NCBI GenBank assembly: GCA_050291935.1
Contig: JBNKKR010000008.1
Coordinates: forward strand, 1 to 64,000
Direction: 5' to 3'
DNA: 64,000 nt
Origin: Desulfocapsa sp050291935
GTDB lineage: Bacteria; Desulfobacterota; Desulfobulbia; Desulfobulbales; Desulfocapsaceae
Shown: positions 42,082 to 50,140 of the stretch, one piece after another
How positions within the stretch are numbered: the stretch's first letter is position 1
Layout: each line of letters opens with the position of its first letter
Program-made: the position numbers and the translations under genes
The notes under the pieces: model-generated
Told to the model about the DNA's origin: nothing
Database searches by the model: none
The model's input: the letters and a program-made list of their open reading frames with translations, nothing else

Positions 42082-44118
42082 TTATGATTTAGTTTCAGCA
42101 AGTAGGTGGGGAAAGGTATCCTGGATATGATCAGCCAAAACAATGTCAATCTGCTGATGGATTTCTGCAGGCAGGGCAGATACGTCCTCGCTATTTTGCT
42201 GTGGCAGGACAACTTTACGACAACCGCTTGTAATTGCAGCAAGAACTTTTTCTCGAATTCCACCAACAGGGAGAATATGACCGGACAGGGTCATTTCCCC
42301 GGTGATGGAAACATTGCGAAATACGGGTTTCTGGGTGAGGAGCGAGACTAAGGCCAAGGTTATGGAAACACCAGCCGATGGGCCATCTTTTGAGACGGCT
42401 GCGGCGGGAAGGTGGATATGGATGTCTTTTTTATCGAAGAAATCTTCAGCAATACCAAGCTCCTTTGCATTACTTCTAATGTAGCTCAATGCCGTTTGGG
42501 CAGATTCGCGCAGCACTTCTCCAAGGGAACCGGTGAGGATAAGATTGGTGGTGCCACGCATAAGAAGGGTTTCAATAAACATGATTTGTCCGCCAAAGTT
42601 GGTCCAGACAAGACCGGTTACAACGCCAATCCGGTCTTCTCCCTCGGCAGCTTCCTGGGTAAATTTGCGGGGGCCAAGAAGTTCGAGGATGATCTCCTTG
42701 CTAATCTTGTAACTAGATGTAATCCCTGAGTTTTTGTTAAGGGATTGCAGGGCCAGTTTGCGACAAATGGTGTTAATCTCACGATTGAGTCCCCGTACTC
42801 CAGACTCCCTTGTATAGTTGTTGATAAGAAATTCCAGGGTACCGTTTCCAATTGCTGGCTCGTAAGAGGCCAAACCGCTTTCTTCCACCTGGCGAGGGAG
42901 GATATATTTTTGGGCAATGGCCTTTTTCTCCTCAACGGTATAACTTGGAAACTCAATAATTTCGAGGCGATCAAGTAATGGCCCTGGCATCTTCTCAAGA
43001 TCATTGGCTGTGGCCATAAACATTACTGCCGAAAGGTCAAATGGAATCTCAAGGTAGTGATCAGTAAATGTCTTGTTTTGTTCAGGGTCAAGAACTTCCA
43101 GTAGTACTGAGGCTGGATCCCCTCTGAAATCCTTACCGATTTTATCTATTTCATCAAAAAGAAAACAGGGATTTACTACGGCGGCCCGTTTGATTTCATT
43201 GATAATCCGTCCTGGCATGGCACCTGCGTAGGTGCGGCGATGGCCATAAATTTCAGCCTCATCACGGAGTCCTCCCATTGAGAGTCTGACAAATTCCCGT
43301 CCAAGCGAGCTGGCCACTGAGCGGCAGATGGAGGTCTTTCCGGTGCCAGGGGGGCCAGAGAAGCAGAGTATGGGGCCATGAAGGACCTTCAGCCTCTTTT
43401 GCTTGGCCAGGATTTCTTCCACCGAGCTTTTCAGTTCCTCAAGCTGAACAGGTTTGGAAAGATAATGGGTGGCTCCTTTTCGCAGTGCATCAACTGCTGA
43501 GGAAACTGTGGCGTATCCTGTTACCATTAAGATATCGGTTTCAGGAGAAAGTTTGCGCACCTTTTCAATAAGAGTAAGTCCATCCATCTTATCCATTTTA
43601 AGATCAGTGATGATAAGATCAAAAAAAGGTTTTTTTTCAATGAGTTGTAAGGCGGCAATTCCGTTTTCTGCCCCATCGGTCATGTAGCCAAGATTGGAAA
43701 AATAGTGACAGATGTTGTCCCTTGCAATTGTCTCATCATCCACAATAAGAAGACGAAACTGTCTTTTACTGCGCAGGGTCTTTACAGCAAGGTATTCAAG
43801 GACCCGCGTCTTTACCGATTGCAGCCCGAAATGGTGTTGATTAAGGATAGTTTCTGCACGTTCCAGGTCTAAATTATCAGTGGTTTCCTTAAACCAGGGG
43901 AGGGCTAAAACCGTTTCAATGTAACTTAGACCAATTGAAAATTCGGCGGAGAAAGAATCAATTTTTGTCAGACGATCAAATTCGCTTTCCACCTGGCTGG
44001 CAGCATATGGGGGGAGATCCGTCTGGTCTGCCTTGAGTTTGAGATCGGTAAGGTTTCTATTTTGATTGCTATTTGGAGGGGATGATTTGTTCGAAGAAGT
44101 TTTACCGAAAATATTCAT
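42082..44118 (-). CDS. Lon-family ATP-dependent protease with an inserted response-regulator receiver domain
   Basis: A 678-residue fusion. Residues 35-115 match the helical region just before the Lon AAA+ domain (LPPYAASQVESEFDRL, SYIETVLALPW, LNQHHFGLQSVKTRVLEYLAV). A complete receiver (about 121-240) is inserted there: D127/D128, phospho-acceptor D172 in IITDLKMD, T200 and K222 in LSKPVQ. The Lon frame resumes at HGPILCFSGPPGTGKTS (K261), with Walker B FLFDEID (319-325) and the protease domain with S581 in KDGPSAG and K624 in GGIREKV, 43 residues apart as in E. coli Lon. The N-terminal substrate-binding LAN domain is missing. Proteolysis is probably switched by phosphorylation (inference). 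It follows the Na+ transporter and HigA-like genes. Confidence 0.92.
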   Translation of the reverse strand: MNIFGKTSSNKSSPPNSNQNRNLTDLKLKADQTDLPPYAASQVESEFDRLTKIDSFSAEFSIGLSYIETVLALPWFKETTDNLDLERAETILNQHHFGLQSVKTRVLEYLAVKTLRSKRQFRLLIVDDETIARDNICHYFSNLGYMTDGAENGIAALQLIEKKPFFDLIITDLKMDKMDGLTLIEKVRKLSPETDILMVTGYATVSSAVDALRKGATHYLSKPVQLEELKSSVEEILAKQKRLKVLHGPILCFSGPPGTGKTSICRSVASSLGREFVRLSMGGLRDEAEIYGHRRTYAGAMPGRIINEIKRAAVVNPCFLFDEIDKIGKDFRGDPASVLLEVLDPEQNKTFTDHYLEIPFDLSAVMFMATANDLEKMPGPLLDRLEIIEFPSYTVEEKKAIAQKYILPRQVEESGLASYEPAIGNGTLEFLINNYTRESGVRGLNREINTICRKLALQSLNKNSGITSSYKISKEIILELLGPRKFTQEAAEGEDRIGVVTGLVWTNFGGQIMFIETLLMRGTTNLILTGSLGEVLRESAQTALSYIRSNAKELGIAEDFFDKKDIHIHLPAAAVSKDGPSAGVSITLALVSLLTQKPVFRNVSITGEMTLSGHILPVGGIREKVLAAITSGCRKVVLPQQNSEDVSALPAEIHQQIDIVLADHIQDTFPHLLAETKS

Positions 44119-44182
44119 AGCGTGAGTTTGTGCAGCTTGTTGTCACTCTGGGCAGCGGGTGGGCAGCCCAGAGGACAAAGTA

Positions 44183-44503
44183 TCAACGACAATCATATGG
44201 TTGAATAAGGATGTCCGCAGGGATATCTAAATATTTATTTAGGTTTCTTATCATCCGCAGTGAGAGAGGTTTCTTCTTTTTAAGCACGGAAGAAACATTC
44301 CCGGAACTTCCAATATAGATTTTCAAATCCCTGTTTCGTAGATTACGCTCTTTCATCACCTTTTTCAAATAGTCAATGGGGTTGGGAAGTTGTTTCTTCT
44401 CAACTTGCCTTTCTTTTTGCAGGAAGGTAATGGAACTATCCACCAGTTCATTCGTTGGAGCGTAACTATGAGTCTCAATATGTTTAGCAACTAAATCAAG
44501 CAT
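44183..44503 (-). CDS. HigA-like helix-turn-helix protein (orphan antitoxin or regulator)
   Basis: A 106-residue protein from ATG 44503. The C-terminal half is the HigA-type helix-turn-helix: MKERNLRNRDLKIYIGSSGN, VSSVLKKKKPLSLRMIRNLNK, LDIPADILIQPY. No HigB-type toxin gene lies next to it; it is squeezed between nhaD (4-nt gap) and the receiver-Lon gene (64-nt gap). It may regulate this operon rather than neutralise a toxin. Confidence 0.8.
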   Translation of the reverse strand: MLDLVAKHIETHSYAPTNELVDSSITFLQKERQVEKKQLPNPIDYLKKVMKERNLRNRDLKIYIGSSGNVSSVLKKKKPLSLRMIRNLNKYLDIPADILIQPYDCR

Positions 44504-44507
44504 TTTC

Positions 44508-45935
44508 TTAAAATAGACGACTGTTAATAAAAATATGGGCGTAAATACTGGCCGCATAGCCAAGGGCCACAATGGGGGTCCACTTGAGGTGGGCGCCAAA
44601 GGTGTATGTTCCGCGGGCTGTACCCATCAGCGCCACACCTGCAGCAGAACCAATGGAGAGTAGACTGCCACCAACACCAGCGGTGAGCGTTACCAGCAAC
44701 CATTGTCCCAAAGACATATGGGGTTCCATGGTTAATACGGCAAACATCACAGGGATGTTGTCAACTATTGCTGAGAGGATACCAACAAGCACATTGGCAT
44801 ATGTTGCCCCCAGTCCTTCGTACATCTGATGAGATACAAGGGCGAGATAACCAAACTGGGAAAGCCCGCCAACACAGAGAATTACCCCATAAAAGAAAAG
44901 AAGAGTGTCCCACTCGGCCCTGGCAATCTTTTTGAAAAGATCAAAGGGTTCTGAGCCTGAACCATCATGGCCTAAGGGATTATCATATTCCAGTTGACGT
45001 TTCTCAACACGTTTTATGTAGTAGGAGAAAAACCCAAGGTAGGAAAGACCAAGCATCATACCAGCGGCTGGGGGAAGATCGAGAAAGTTATGAAAGGAAA
45101 CGGCAGTAACAATGGTCATCAGAAACAGAATAATGACCCGTTTTGCTCCAAATTTCATGGAAATAGTCTCATTCATGGCTTCAGGGACATCTTTTGCGAT
45201 TACAAGGCTCATAATAAAGGCTGGAACAACCCAATTGATAAGCGCAGGGATAAAAAGAGTGAAAAATTGACCAAATGCCACCTGACCTTTTTGCCAGACC
45301 ATAAGGGTGGTGATATCACCAAAAGGAGAAAACGCACCCCCGGCATTGGCGCCAACCACGATGTTGATGCATGCAAGACCAATAAACTTGGTATTGCCTT
45401 TGGCAACAGCCATAACCACCGCTCCCATCAAAAGAGCCGTGGTCAGGTTATCGGCTATGGGGGAGATAAGAAAGGCAAGCAGGCCGGTAATCCAAAAGAC
45501 CAGACGCAGGGAAAAACCCCTTGAGACCAACCAACCACGTAATGCCTGGAAGACATTTCGCTCTTCCATTGAATTGATATAGGTCATGGCCGCAAGCAAG
45601 AAGAGCAGGAGCTCGGCGTATTCAGTGATGTTATGGATAATGGCATGGTGGGCCGTTTCGGCTGGAATGCCTACCTGCTTGTAGGTGAGGGCAATGAGGA
45701 CCCAGATAATTCCAGCGGCCATCATAACAGGTTTACTTTTGCGAAGATGAAGCTGTTCTTCAAAAATCACCAGGCTGTATGCCAGGACAAAAAGTGCAAG
45801 CGATGCATATCCAAAAGGAGTTACGGTTAAATCAACGGCAGCGGAAACAGCTTCACTTTCATGGCCAGCAGCAGCCATGGCGAGTGAAGTCGGTCCGCAC
45901 AGCAAAACGAGACAAAAATAAATAATGCGTTTCAT
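44508..45935 (-). CDS. nhaD: NhaD-type Na+/H+ antiporter
   Basis: A 475-residue sodium/proton antiporter of the IT superfamily, starting at ATG 45935 behind AGGGAT. It has an N-terminal signal-like segment (IIYFCLVLLCGPTSLAMAAAG) and about 12-13 helices. Conserved pore motifs: SPIADNLTTALLMGAVV, GANAGGAFSPFGDITTLMVW and SAIVDNIPVMFAVL, with the two Asp-Asn pairs of the NhaD family. It should expel Na+ under alkaline or saline conditions. The SLC13-like gene precedes it and the HigA-like gene follows. Confidence 0.93.
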   Translation of the reverse strand: MKRIIYFCLVLLCGPTSLAMAAAGHESEAVSAAVDLTVTPFGYASLALFVLAYSLVIFEEQLHLRKSKPVMMAAGIIWVLIALTYKQVGIPAETAHHAIIHNITEYAELLLFLLAAMTYINSMEERNVFQALRGWLVSRGFSLRLVFWITGLLAFLISPIADNLTTALLMGAVVMAVAKGNTKFIGLACINIVVGANAGGAFSPFGDITTLMVWQKGQVAFGQFFTLFIPALINWVVPAFIMSLVIAKDVPEAMNETISMKFGAKRVIILFLMTIVTAVSFHNFLDLPPAAGMMLGLSYLGFFSYYIKRVEKRQLEYDNPLGHDGSGSEPFDLFKKIARAEWDTLLFFYGVILCVGGLSQFGYLALVSHQMYEGLGATYANVLVGILSAIVDNIPVMFAVLTMEPHMSLGQWLLVTLTAGVGGSLLSIGSAAGVALMGTARGTYTFGAHLKWTPIVALGYAASIYAHIFINSRLF

Positions 45936-45948
45936 GGTATCCCTCTTA

Positions 45949-45985
45949 ACCATCCTAAGAGAAGAAAGTCAGCTCTTAGGATGGT
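45949..45985 (-). promoter_or_regulatory. Strong hairpin in the nhaD leader
   Basis: A perfect 13-bp inverted repeat ACCATCCTAAGAG (45949-45961) / CTCTTAGGATGGT (45973-45985), loop 11 nt. It lies between the SLC13-type gene and nhaD and reaches to the nhaD ribosome site. There is no T run. It could be an RNA switch, processing site or operator. Confidence 0.55.
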
Positions 45986-46004
45986 GGTCCGTTATGGGTT
46001 GTAT

Positions 46005-47810
46005 TTATATGCCGAAAAATAGCGATATGGAAGCCATCATGACAATCATATAGAGAATAGTCATTCCGCTTCCAGCTCTAAAGTAATCCAGGGTTTTGTA
46101 ACCGCCTGGTCGCATGATAAGAGCATTCACCTGATGGGTTGGTAATACAAAGGTATTTGAGCAGGCAATGCCAACCACCAAGGCAGCAATACGAGGATCT
46201 GCACCTGCTGACGCTGCCATATTCATGGCTAGAGGGACCATCAGCACTGTTGCGCCCACATTGGAGGCCACCAGTGTAAAGAATGATGTAAGAAGACCAA
46301 TCACCGTAAGCAGAATAAGTGGAGAAACAGTTCCCATTGCGCCCATTATGGTTTCGGCGATGAGTCTGGCTGCCCCGGTTTTTTCAAAGGCAATACCCAG
46401 TGGAATAAGACCGCCAAGGAGGAAAACAGTCATCCAGTCCACTGAATCGTATGCTTCGTCAATGGAAAGAACTTTAGTCAGTACCATGGCCATGGCGCCT
46501 GCTAAAAGAGCAATGGAAAGCTGGACATGGAAGACCAGAATCATGGTCAGTGACATGATAAGGCTGCCCACGGCAAACTTGACCTTTTCATCCCGTATAA
46601 TTTCACCCTGAACTTCCTCTGTGAAGACGAGACCCTGTTGCTCTTTAAGGTAATGAAATTTTTCCCAGGGCCCCTGGAGAAGGAGTGCATCCCCTGGTTG
46701 CAGGGCCATTGTGGAGATACCTGCAACAAAGGTTTTATTACCACGAAAAATAGCAAGGGGATTGATTCCATTTTTTTTGCGGAAGGAAAAGGTGCGAAGG
46801 GTGCGACCGACAAGTTCAGAACGTGGAGAAATGATAGCCTCCATAATTCCAGCATTGTTTGGTGAAAGACTTTCCGCAAAGACCTCAAGGTCCTCTTTGA
46901 TCTGCCATTGAAAAGAATCGGCCATTTTGGCAACCAATTCGGGGGGGCCTTGGACGGCAATGGTGTCTCCTGCAGTGATTGTATCATCTCGATCAGGTGA
47001 TGTGTTGGTGGTGCCGCCTTGTGCTGCAATTGCAACAACACTTGAAAAATAAATAGGACGAATTTCCAGTTCGGCGAGGGTTTTAGGGCCTGCAAAGGAA
47101 CTTGGAATTTGGATTTCGAAGAGGGTGCCGATGTCCTGGTAGGTTGTAACCAGGTTTTTTGACATGGCGCCACTACCCCCTTCTTCTCCCTGACCAGCCG
47201 GAAGGATGAATCGTCCAAGAAGGATAAAGTAGATCAATGCCGCAACGATTAAGCAGATTCCCACCGGTGTAACCGCAAAAAGGCCAAAGGGTTCAACGTT
47301 TGGATCTGATATTTTCATAACATCGTTGAGCAGGATCAACGGGCTCGAACCGATCAAGGTGATACAGCCACCAATAATGGCACAAAAACCCATCGGCATT
47401 AGGATGCGTGACACTGGGATATTTGTTTGGCGACATATCCGTTTGGCAGCCGGCATAAAAAGGGCGGCGGCGCCAATATTTTGCATAAAACTGGAAATAA
47501 AAGCCACAGTACCGGAAATTAGGACCATGATTCGACTTTCACTTTTTCCGGCAAATTTTAAGAGAACTCTGGCAAGGGAGTTCATTGCTCCTGTTTTATC
47601 CAGCCCAGCTCCAATAATAATAACGGCTATAATAGACACTACGGCGTTACTGGAAAGTCCACTGATGGCCTCTTTTGGAGTTACCAAACCTAAGAGCGGG
47701 AGGATGATCATCATTATGATGCCTACCACATCCACTCTTACCCATTCAAAAATAAATAATAAAATGGCCAGGACGAGAACGCCCATAACCAACATAATTG
47801 GTAAAGTCAT
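46005..47810 (-). CDS. SLC13/DASS-type transporter with two RCK_C domains
   Basis: A 601-residue carrier with two halves of membrane helices (about 1-205 and 395-601) around a soluble insert with two TrkA_C/RCK_C domains (about 225-300: LAELEIRPIYFSSVVAIAAQ...GDTIAVQG; about 310-385: ELVGRTLRTFSFRKKNGINPLAIFR...GDALLLQG). The helices carry GGCITLIGSSPLIL and the late ACSNTFVLPTHQVNALI motif of the IT superfamily. Relatives take up sulfate or dicarboxylates with Na+. GAGGAG precedes the ATG. Confidence 0.87.
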   Translation of the reverse strand: MTLPIMLVMGVLVLAILLFIFEWVRVDVVGIIMMIILPLLGLVTPKEAISGLSSNAVVSIIAVIIIGAGLDKTGAMNSLARVLLKFAGKSESRIMVLISGTVAFISSFMQNIGAAALFMPAAKRICRQTNIPVSRILMPMGFCAIIGGCITLIGSSPLILLNDVMKISDPNVEPFGLFAVTPVGICLIVAALIYFILLGRFILPAGQGEEGGSGAMSKNLVTTYQDIGTLFEIQIPSSFAGPKTLAELEIRPIYFSSVVAIAAQGGTTNTSPDRDDTITAGDTIAVQGPPELVAKMADSFQWQIKEDLEVFAESLSPNNAGIMEAIISPRSELVGRTLRTFSFRKKNGINPLAIFRGNKTFVAGISTMALQPGDALLLQGPWEKFHYLKEQQGLVFTEEVQGEIIRDEKVKFAVGSLIMSLTMILVFHVQLSIALLAGAMAMVLTKVLSIDEAYDSVDWMTVFLLGGLIPLGIAFEKTGAARLIAETIMGAMGTVSPLILLTVIGLLTSFFTLVASNVGATVLMVPLAMNMAASAGADPRIAALVVGIACSNTFVLPTHQVNALIMRPGGYKTLDYFRAGSGMTILYMIVMMASISLFFGI

Positions 47811-47842
47811 TTTTCTCCTCGTTGTATAATAATTGTGGTGCA

Positions 47843-47867
47843 GTTAGTTACCATTTTGGTGACTAAC
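47843..47867. promoter_or_regulatory. Hairpin/palindrome upstream of the SLC13-type gene
   Basis: GTTAGTTACCA (47843-47853) and TGGTGACTAAC (47857-47867) pair along 11 positions with a single T-G wobble and a 3-nt loop. It lies 33 nt upstream of the start codon at 47810, in the expected leader or promoter. Confidence 0.45.
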
Positions 47868-48310
47868 AGAAAATCCCTGCAAAAGTACGTATGCCGGTGC
47901 ACCGTTCATCGCCGGTATTGGCGTGTGTAGTCGTAGTATACGGCCAATAACCGGAGGACTTCATTAAAAAATTTTAAGAATTGTGCTGTGTTTGCTTGCT
48001 CTTTGTCGCAACTAGCTTGGGTGTTTTAAGAGGAGAGTTGGAGGACCCGTAGGGTAATGGCAGGACCACTGTTTTTGCTGATCCCGTAGCTTGTTTGTGT
48101 TTTTGGAACTGTTGTTTTGTGACATGGCTTCTCTCTCCCCCCTTAGGCTGGCAAATATGGTTGGGCCAGCAATGACCTCACTAGCTGAGATCAATTGAAC
48201 AGCTGTAGTCGCTGCAACTGGTGTGCCAATGAGCCGAAAATTGAAGGTGGGAGGGGAGGTGCAAACGGGGCGAAGAAACAATAATCTTATGAAATGCTGA
48301 AATAGTATAG

Positions 48311-48327
48311 TGTTTCAGGATGAAACA
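48311..48327. promoter_or_regulatory. Palindromic enhancer-like site TGTTTCA-N3-TGAAACA
   Basis: A perfect 7-3-7 palindrome about 320 nt upstream of the kinase gene at 48650. A related palindrome, ACGTTTCA-AAG-TGAAACGT, lies at 62655-62673 before another NtrC-type gene. Likely binding sites of one of the two sigma-54 activators in the window. Confidence 0.5.
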
Positions 48328-48558
48328 GTTGTATAAAGAGGAGGAAGAGGTGAGCTAATATGCCAGATAATTGCTGCTTTTTAGTGACGTAATGCAACAG
48401 GAATAATAAATACTGGAGTGTTTGTTGCGAAATGTATCGTTGCAAAATGTTTCGATGTTGCGTTATGTATCACTTTGTTTTCGGGTTGAAGGAAGAAAAA
48501 TTACTTGAAAAAGAGAGCAGGGAATAGAAAACAGGAAAAGCTTGATGAAATATTGTCC

Positions 48559-48575
48559 TTGGTCTGGAAATTGCA
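48559..48575 (+). promoter_or_regulatory. Sigma-54-type promoter for the kinase-regulator operon
   Basis: TTGGTCTGGAAATTGCA has GG and GC separated by the required 10 nt and a perfect TTGCA -12 box; the -24 box (TGGTCT) is weaker. It is about 75 nt upstream of the kinase start at 48650. Confidence 0.45.
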
Positions 48576-48649
48576 AACTTTAGTAGATTACGGATGGTAA
48601 CTGGAGAACAACCATACTGTTTATCTTTATTTGTTTTTATTAACCTTCC

Positions 48650-50128
48650 ATGACGGATAACTCAATGTTGCATATGAACCTTCGTCAAAAAATGATTTTT
48701 TGTTTTTTTCTGTACCTGCTGTTTTATGTGATTTTTGGCAGGGTTTTCCATCGGGATTTTATCATATTTAATGAGGATGTTTCTCTGATGATGCATGCTG
48801 GTAATTTGAGCAACATTTGTCTTGAGATCAGGAGATATGAAAAAAACTATCTTATTAATCATAATGAAGAAGACTATAAACAGGTCGAGGCATATATTGG
48901 TGAGGCTCAAGAGTATTTACCCAAGGTAAAGAAAGAGTTGAAAGTGATTACCCATCCTCTCCATTTGGATGATCTGCAAAAAATGCTTGAAAACTATAAG
49001 AGCAAATTTGATTTAATAAAAAAGAAATGTGAAGGATACCGGGAAATTGATAATTGTAAGGTACTAGCGGAGCTACGAGCTTATGGGCAGCAGTTGGTTG
49101 ACATAAGTGAACAGCTTGTGGCCTACGAACAGAAAAAGATGACTGAATTTATCAATGAGTTTCGAGGGCAGCTCTATTTTTCAGTTTCTATCCTTATTCT
49201 CTTATCGGTATTCACCCTGTTTTTACTCTATGGCTCAATAATTCTTCCTTTAAAAACCATAGAAAAGGCGGCAAAAGATATCGGTTCAGGGAGTTTTGAA
49301 CAGCTCCATTTTGCCAATAAGGACGATGAAGTGAGCTCAGTGCTCCAGGCCATGAATGATATGATTGTCAAGCTGGAGGATAATCAGGAACAGCTGTTTC
49401 AAGCGAAAAAACTTTCATCCATTGGAACCCTTGCCTCAGGAACGGCGCATCAGATTAATAATCCATTAAACAATATTGCCACTTCCTGCCAGCTTGCTCT
49501 ATCTGAAATTGACCAGGATGCGTCACCGTTTATCGCCAGGATGCTGCACACAATAGACAGCGAAAGCCAGCGGGCAGGTGAAATTGTCCGAGGGCTACTT
49601 GAGTTTTCAAGGGCGCACACCTTTTCCCTGCAGGAGATTCCCCTGTGTAGAGTGGTGGATAAAACCATGCGGCTGGTGGCAAGCGAAGTGCCGGCTGGAG
49701 TTGTCGTGGAAGAAGACGTTGACCCGGAAATTTTCATTTTGGCTGATACCCAGAAAATGGTGGAGGCCTTTTTAAATTTGGTTATCAATGGGATTCATGC
49801 CATCAAAGAGCCCCCGGGCTGGGTGAGAATTTATGCCAGGAAAGAGGAAGGAAAAGCTGTTGTCGTGGTATCTGATACAGGATGTGGCATTGATGAGGCA
49901 AATATACAAAAAATATTTGATCCCTTTTTTACCACCAAAAAAGAAGGGAGTGGGACTGGCCTTGGTTTGGCCGTTGTCTTTGGTATTATAAAAAAACATG
50001 GTGGTAAGATTAGGGTTGAATCGGAAGTGAATGTGGGGACCGCATTTACGTTGACCCTGCCCCTTGGCAGGGAGCATGAAACGTCGCTGGAGCTTTCCAG
50101 CGAGGAAAGACATATTTCAATGAGCTAG
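48650..50128 (+). CDS. Membrane sensor histidine kinase (NtrB/ZraS-like)
   Basis: A 492-residue kinase. TM1 (about 13-33) and TM2 (about 175-200) enclose a helical periplasmic domain (about 36-170) with two Cys residues. A HAMP linker follows (about 200-250), then the HisKA helix with phospho-His in GTLASGTAHQINNPLNN and an ATPase domain with NLVINGIHAI (N box), DTGCGID, FDPFFTTKKEGSGTGLGL. No PAS domain. The regulator gene lies 12 nt downstream. It may also phosphorylate the receiver-Lon protease (inference). Confidence 0.92.
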   Translation: MTDNSMLHMNLRQKMIFCFFLYLLFYVIFGRVFHRDFIIFNEDVSLMMHAGNLSNICLEIRRYEKNYLINHNEEDYKQVEAYIGEAQEYLPKVKKELKVITHPLHLDDLQKMLENYKSKFDLIKKKCEGYREIDNCKVLAELRAYGQQLVDISEQLVAYEQKKMTEFINEFRGQLYFSVSILILLSVFTLFLLYGSIILPLKTIEKAAKDIGSGSFEQLHFANKDDEVSSVLQAMNDMIVKLEDNQEQLFQAKKLSSIGTLASGTAHQINNPLNNIATSCQLALSEIDQDASPFIARMLHTIDSESQRAGEIVRGLLEFSRAHTFSLQEIPLCRVVDKTMRLVASEVPAGVVVEEDVDPEIFILADTQKMVEAFLNLVINGIHAIKEPPGWVRIYARKEEGKAVVVVSDTGCGIDEANIQKIFDPFFTTKKEGSGTGLGLAVVFGIIKKHGGKIRVESEVNVGTAFTLTLPLGREHETSLELSSEERHISMS

Positions 50129-50140
50129 GGTACTGTTCCA

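Larger units (their letters stand above)
47811..48649. other. 839-nt gene-free regulatory region
   Basis: No convincing gene; a minus-strand ORF at 48012-48281 lacks any recognisable feature. Elements seen: a hairpin 33 nt upstream of the SLC13-type gene (47843-47867), a perfect palindrome TGTTTCA-GGA-TGAAACA (48311-48327), a run of TTGCG/TTGCA motifs (about 48424-48463) and a sigma-54-type promoter (48559-48575). Long A+T-rich leaders with distant palindromes suit enhancer-binding activators. Confidence 0.5.

Noticed and set aside
42006..42275. Short minus-strand ORF at the end of the receiver-Lon gene
   Set aside because: It lies mostly inside the protease domain coding region in another frame.
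45949..45985. Intrinsic terminator between the SLC13-type gene and nhaD
   Set aside because: The stem is strong but no T run follows on the minus strand, and the ribosome site of nhaD comes at once.
48012..48281. Small minus-strand gene in the 839-nt gap
   Set aside because: No ribosome site, no recognisable composition or motif, and it lies in a region full of regulatory palindromes.
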